Below, in pieces: positions 59,065-64,000 of a stretch of DNA of 64,000 bases. The DNA is from Bimuria novae-zelandiae CBS 107.79 (lineage: Eukaryota > Ascomycota > Dothideomycetes > Pleosporales > Didymosphaeriaceae). The DNA is taken from assembly GCA_010015655.1 (NCBI GenBank), contig ML976677.1:502115-566114 (forward strand). Direction: 5' to 3'. The notes below the pieces were generated by a model that worked only from the letters and a program-made list of their open reading frames with translations, did not search any database and had not been told where the DNA came from. The position numbers were made by a program, and so were the translations under genes. Numbering within the stretch: the first letter of the stretch is position 1; every line of letters starts with the position of its first letter.

Positions 59065-59894
59065 CTAAGCGTTAAAAGAAATAGGGTCGGACGTCTTCGT
59101 CGTTGAGCGTTGATCATGTCCCACCAGGGTCTCCATGTCATTCATGTAGATCGTATCATTGTCAAGGGTTGTCCCCAGACCATGCATTCGTGCGAATCTA
59201 TCTTTCTTCCTCGACACCCAAGATCTGCCATGACGGCCTCCACCAATGGTTTCTTTGGCCAATTGCGGCGTCGGTTGCGAGGTAGAGGGCTTTGGGTGAA
59301 ACCAGTTCAGCAATGGCCGTAAGGTCGGAAGGCTGCCACACATAACCGCGATGGCGAATTCTATCGAACTCCAATTGGCGATCCCTACAAGAGTCCACGT
59401 AGGATTCTTGTTTATCGATAGCGAACAGTGACACTACCCGAATAACACTGATAACACAAACGCTGGCCGGAGTCAGCGCAATCTGCATCAAAAGCTCTTA
59501 GGGTGAGGACCTACAATATTCCCAGAGAAAAGATGAACACCAGTGCTAACTTGGACTTCTTCCCAAGTTTTAGAGCCCATATCTGTTTGATTGGCATACA
59601 CAATACCAATATGTCCGTCAAAATGTTGGGGACAGCTTGGCCGAGATACCATGCACGGTTGTTGACACAATAGGTCGTGGGTAGAGCTTGCAACGAAAAA
59701 TCCCAGAAGGCATGAATCGGTCGGCAAGAGAAAATTGCCACACCCACGAATGCAACACCCCAAAGTACCGAGTAGCCAATGGTTATATCGATGATTCGGT
59801 GCAGACGAGAGCTGATGAAGAGGTGGCAGTACAGAAGGCACAGTGATATCTTCACTGTTACCTGACCAAATGCGTAGGCGCAGTTATTGACCAT
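59065..59894 (-). pseudogene. PTH11/rhodopsin-type integral membrane protein, truncated and frameshifted
   Basis: The family is a fungus-specific group of seven-helix plasma-membrane receptors. Visible parts in minus sense: VNNCAYAFGQVTVKISLCLL, SVLWGVAFVGVAIFSCRPIH, a loop AFWDFSLQALPTTYCVNNRA, and GQAVPNILTDILVLCMPIKQ, followed by a 52-nt intron (59514-59463, with a CTGAC branch). Exon 2 continues VCVISVIRVVSLFAID, then a one-base shift near 59408-59415, then NPTWTLVGIANWSSIEFAIA, VMCGSLPTLRPLLNWF and a hydrophilic tail ending at TAG 59065. Two faults are evident: the frameshift and the missing N-terminal helices. The 5' side runs within about 80 bp into a Copia D-type LTR. A sequencing error could explain the shift but not the truncation. 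Confidence 0.78.
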
Positions 59895-59971
59895 GAGGAG
59901 CTTGAAGACTCATTAGCTGTTTACTTCCTTGACGAGGAGACTTGAAACAAACCTTAAGCATCTTCACACCT

Positions 59972-60118
59972 TGTGACGTCGAAAAGAGTAGAGTGTTGAG
60001 GCAATCGTTGTTTTGATTGAGAAGCTACTCTATGGAGCTATATACTGTGGATCACGTGAGTCACGTGTACGGGCCACACGTACGCTGGTGGTCCAAGCTT
60101 CTATACTGAACCGTCACA
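59972..60118 (-). repeat. Lone Copia D-type LTR (147 bp)
   Basis: Third copy of the Copia D LTR, TGTGACG...CGTCACA, hardly mutated. It contains a CACGTGAGTCACGTG core at 60053-60067 with an AP-1/Gcn4-type TGAGTCA. Neither a primer site nor a polypurine tract adjoins it, and flanks (CACCT / GTTTA) do not match, so it is not a simple solo LTR. It separates the truncated membrane-protein gene from Copia M. Confidence 0.85.
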
Positions 60119-63100
60119 GTTTATTAACAAGATTCTAGACCTCTTTACATAGCTTAGGTAAGTAGTGGTTCTGGCGTATGTATCTTATAGAGGCTTCTAT
60201 AAAAGCTTAGTAGATAGTAACTTTTAAATATAATCCTTACTACACTTATTCTTTTACCTTAATAACTTTAGACTTTATATTTCTTATATTTAGTTAAGTT
60301 TTAAAGCGAGCGAATTATTGCTTCGTAAAGGCCTTAGTTAAACTATCTATCGTTATTTTATTTATTTATAAGTATATAACTTTAAATAAGCCTCTCGCAT
60401 ACTCCTGTTTTAACTATATATTTTAAATATCTATATAGCGTAAATAGGTTATAATTCTCTTATTCGCGCCTATAACTAGTCTTATAATTTATTAATTATT
60501 ATAGAAGATTGTCTAAATTATTTTAAGGTCTAGATAAAGCTCGTTAAATAAGCGCTATAAGACTATAGCCTCTTTTCTAACATTTTCTTAGGCTAGTAGC
60601 TTAGCTTCTATTATTAAAGTTATAATAGTCGCTTGCCAAGCTACCTTCTAGAAGATTACTCTACTAAAGAGCAGGATAATAGATCTATATAGTAATTTTT
60701 ATAATTCTAGATTATTTACGAAGGATGCGTCGCTATAAATTATAAAATCTAGGCTATTTTATAAGCTATAGTTAATTGCTTTCTAACGCGTACGATAAAG
60801 GTAGATAATTAAGTAAATAATTATAGTAAAGTAAGCTTTATTAAAATTTATTAAGAACTATAAAAGCTTTAAGACTGCAAATATAATATGTAATTAAAGT
60901 ATAATTACTATATAAAGTACTAAGCCCACATGTTTCTAACACTACTTAGTATCTTACTTAAAAGCTTCTCCTATTAACTTAATACGCTCCTTAGTAGAAA
61001 AAGACGTCTCTAAAAAGCTCTTGCTATTTTTAAGGTTAAAGCGCTTTGTTACTTTATTAATATATATATTATAGAAAGGAGTTATAGTTTTAAGCCCGCG
61101 ATCTTAGAGCACGTTAATACCTAAGAAATAGTTTAGTTCCCCCTTCCTTATAACCTTATATTTCTTAGTAAGTTTCTTTTAAAGAGTGTAAGCGTCTTGC
61201 TCGTTACGTTTATTATATTAGTAGGATATTATCTACGTAGAATAAGATAAAAATTACCCTATTAGCGTTAAAGAATAAGTAAGACTCTTATTTTAAAGTA
61301 CTAAGCCCTATAGCCTTAAGTAAGAACAAAAACTCTTTATAATAAAGAAGAGGAGAATGTCTTAGTTTATATAAAACTTAATTAAAATTTATATAAATAC
61401 TAGTCCTTTTAAACCTATTAGGTAGCTCGTAAAAACCTAGGTTTTTAGGTGTATTCTTTATATTTAGAAATGCTCTAACTACGTCGTATCATTTAATTTC
61501 TAAATCAAACTTATCAATAAGCGTTATAGCGTATATTAATTATAAAAAGTCAATATCCTAAAATATTGCCTCGTACTATAATACGCGTTTTATATTTAAG
61601 GAAGAAGCTATCTTAATTAAACTTATAAGTCTATACTTATTTACGTAGTAAAGGTCTACTTAAGGACTTAAATCTTATAACTTCTTTTTAAGTACCTTTT
61701 TTAAGTAACGTATCGTGATCTAATGCTAAAGCTAGTTAATATAACTCTTTAAATAGGTGTAAATATAGCTATTTTTATGTTATAAGAAGTTCTAGAAGAT
61801 TATTTTTATAAAGATAAGTAGCTAGTGTAGGATTCAGATCTTTCGCGAGCGTCACTATTACTAAAGATCTTAATAAGCTATTAAAGCTTTCCTTTTATTA
61901 TAGGAAAACCTTAAAACAATCCGCATTTCTTACCTTTTAAGGTAATATTTTTAGCTTTCTTTTAAGTATTATAGCTTATAGTATAGCATTGACTATAGTA
62001 TAGTTCTACGGCTCGGCCTAGGCCTCATAAGCTCTAGGAAAATATATATATGTAAAATTAAGCTATAAATTATTAAAATTAATAATTAGTGCATATACAC
62101 TTAAGTGTATCCTACTTATAAGCTAATGATTTAATAAATATCTATGCTACGTCTATTATAAAGCAAGATATAGTATTATTTCTACTTTAGAAGTTTACGC
62201 TTATAATTTCTTACTTAAATAAAATATAAAGCCCTAATTGCGCCTATTATAGGTGCGAGTAGGAAGTATTCTTATTTTATTTATAGTAGATAATGCGTCT
62301 AGTATAGGTTAAGAGGTAAGTACTAAGCTATTAAGCTTAAGCTTTTAAAAAGATTACCTTTAAAGTTCTAACAGGCCTGCGTCTCTAGATAAATGCATAT
62401 TTTAGGGGTTATTAAATTCTTTCTAATTTTTAAAAAGAGTATTTTAATTAGTAAGCCCTAGTTCGGGAGTCGCGTCTAGGGTGGGTAGGACTAAATATAT
62501 ATTTTGTAAATTATAAATTCCTAGCTAATCACTAATTAAGTAATTAGTTTATGACACCGCTTCCTGCTTAGTAGATTATAACGTAGCTTAGCTAGCTATA
62601 TTAATACTCTAACTAAGCCTAGCACCCCTAATCTCTCACTTAGTAAATAAGATAAGTGTAGAATTTACTTACTCATTTAATTAAGGAGACTATTACTAGT
62701 ATATACCTTTTTTAGATATATAATTTTATCTTTATAAAGAATTTTAACTACTTTAATAGCCTTAGCTTTTAGTACACTAAAATTAGCCTTGCCCTTATAA
62801 AAGTAAGTTTTATTAAAGATAACGTTTTACATTATAATAACTTAATTAAGCACTAGGACCTATATTCCATAAATATTAAAAGCTTAATAGCTAACTAAAT
62901 ATCTAATATAGTCTCTTAGTTTACTTTAAACACGCGTTTATCTTACTTAGTAGATTACTCCCTGTTTAATAAGTACGCGCGATAACCGTAGGTGTAAATA
63001 CTACTCTAATTATGGCGTAGATCTATAGTCGCGCATTTTATCTTTATAGGCTAATATTATTAAAAGTTCTATTAAAACTAGCTATCTAATACTATATTTA

Positions 63101-63195
63101 AAAATTGTATCTTATTACAAGCTGCGGGGCTTATTTTATAAAGCTATGCTATAGCGTTTATAATCTCTAGCTAGAGATTAGCAGGCAGATTTGCA
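60119..63195 (-). mobile_element. Copia M, degraded LTR retrotransposon lacking its own LTRs
   Basis: Minus-strand Copia pol from its C-terminal tail (TIDSLTKAFTKQ near 60330-60370) through RNase H (60500-60900) and reverse transcriptase (61150-61500) into degraded integrase. The tail differs from that of Copia D, so the adjoining D-type LTR is not its own. The right side ends at element X's LTR at 63196. Confidence 0.7.
60500..61500 (-). pseudogene. Copia M RNase H and reverse transcriptase relic
   Basis: In minus sense: VLYKLRHS near 61360-61390 (the YGLRQSP motif), VIFILFYVDNILLI near 61215-61255 (YVDD with one change), then YSDASFVNN near 60730 and ITLIIEAKLLA near 60610-60650 of RNase H. 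There are many stops and no open frame of use. Confidence 0.72.
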
Positions 63196-63600
63196 TGTAA
63201 GGGACTGGGTGCTTAAGGAGCCAAAGGTGCCAGAAGAATACTTATAAATTTAATAGAGAGTCCGAAGTTACGCTTTAGGCGTTAAACTTATATATCTAGG
63301 GTTCGTATAACTAAGGGTTAAGGATCTAAAGCAATAACTAGGCGTAGCCTATTATATACCTTCCTTCCCTCTATTAAGGATAAAAAAAAATCTCCGCGTC
63401 TTATTTTATTTATATAGCTTCGCGTTTATTTTATTATCTGCTTATAATTCTCTCGCTATTATAAACCTCTTACTAGTTCTATTCTCGCGTGTCTAATTTC
63501 ATGTCCTTGCTATAAATAGTTACTATAGTAGTGTGTTCGCGCTAGTGCGTTTGCTTATTATTATATATATAAAATTACTTCTTACTTAGCTTTTAGACCT
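63196..63600 (-). repeat. Inverted copy of the element X LTR end
   Basis: In plus sense it starts TGTAAGGGACTGGG. Over about 400 bp it is the reverse complement of 1-397, with scattered transitions. The far end is not defined because the left copy runs out of the window. Confidence 0.7.
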
Positions 63601-64000
63601 TACTCTTTTAAGCTCTCTTTTTTTTCTTGGCTTAACTTCGTGCGCTGTAACGTTTTACTTTTAACTTAGTTCTCCCTAACTTTGCGACCTAATTCCCCTT
63701 ACTATTTTAATAAGATAGTTAGCCCTTTATATAATAGCTACGTAATAAGGACGCCTAAGCGTTAAAGGCGTGCTACTAACTTTAATAATAAAATAAAGGA
63801 AGGCCCGTCCCCGTTATAATTATTTAACTACTAACTTAAGAAGACTAAGCTTTCTTAAAATAAGGCTACTATATCTAATACTAGCGCAATCCTTCTTAGC
63901 TAGCTTATTAAGAAGTTTAGTCCTTTTAAAGCTCGCGAAGTAAGTTCTAGACCTTTTTTTTATACTTTTTTTTACTTCTTTCTACCTTCTAACTTGCCTT
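63601..64000. other. AT-rich relic, no gene
   Basis: RIP-like sequence probably belonging to element X or its neighbour. No coding motif is seen on either strand. Confidence 0.4.

Noticed and set aside
59972..60118. MITE interpretation of the D-type repeat because of its TGTGACG/CGTCACA ends
   Set aside because: The copies at 16250 and 28744 adjoin a polypurine tract and a primer binding site respectively, so the repeat is an LTR.
1..64000. Giant Starship-type cargo element
   Set aside because: No DUF3435 tyrosine-recombinase-like frame or relic was recognised at either edge. The structure is fully explained by nested ordinary elements.

Overview
The window is a transposon graveyard from a filamentous ascomycete (Pezizomycotina). 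A dothideomycete is my best guess, but that is inference. Short 46-76 nt GT-AG introns, fungal-type start contexts and CpA-to-TpA decay typical of repeat-induced point mutation (RIP) all point that way. About 50 kb of the 64 kb is mobile DNA. Most of it is AT-rich and broken by TAA/TAG codons, and it alternates sharply with short islands of normal base composition.

Layout. 1-8776: an LTR end, then a degraded Copia (A) carrying a solo LTR and a complete Copia (B, 2198-8378, target duplication ACTAA). 8777-10250: AT-rich relic. 10251-14262: normal-composition island with one credible small gene (10934-11422) and a possible pseudogene (12204-12812). 14263-16249: AT-rich relic holding a solo LTR. 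16250-28877: minus-strand Copia D, with a solo LTR and plus-strand Copia C (17497-24602) nested inside it. 28878-34090: the broken 5' end of a polyketide synthase gene (minus strand), split by a hAT element (29015-33926, 8-bp duplication) that itself holds a Tc1/mariner element. 35628-38152: a four-exon MDR enoyl reductase gene (minus strand) whose last intron has been invaded by a small LTR element containing an assembly gap. 38368-51619: two abutting pogo/Fot1-like DNA transposons; one contains Copia F, the other contains two further pogo-like elements nested in each other. 51622-52545: short island with a pseudogene. 52546-58344: Copia L (minus strand), carrying a 364-bp miniature LTR element. 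58350-59971: island with a truncated, frameshifted PTH11/rhodopsin-type membrane protein gene. 59972-64000: a lone Copia D-type LTR, Copia M (minus strand), and an inverted copy of the LTR end seen at the left edge.

How it fits together. If all mobile DNA is removed, the right part collapses to a compact minus-strand locus: PKS start, enoyl reductase, an unknown pseudogene and a membrane-protein pseudogene. This looks like the edge of a reducing polyketide cluster torn apart by transposons. Only the enoyl reductase still has a full set of exons. Element boundaries are mostly supported by exact LTR pairs, inverted repeats and target-site duplications read directly from the sequence. Protein assignments rest on recognised motifs, with no database search.
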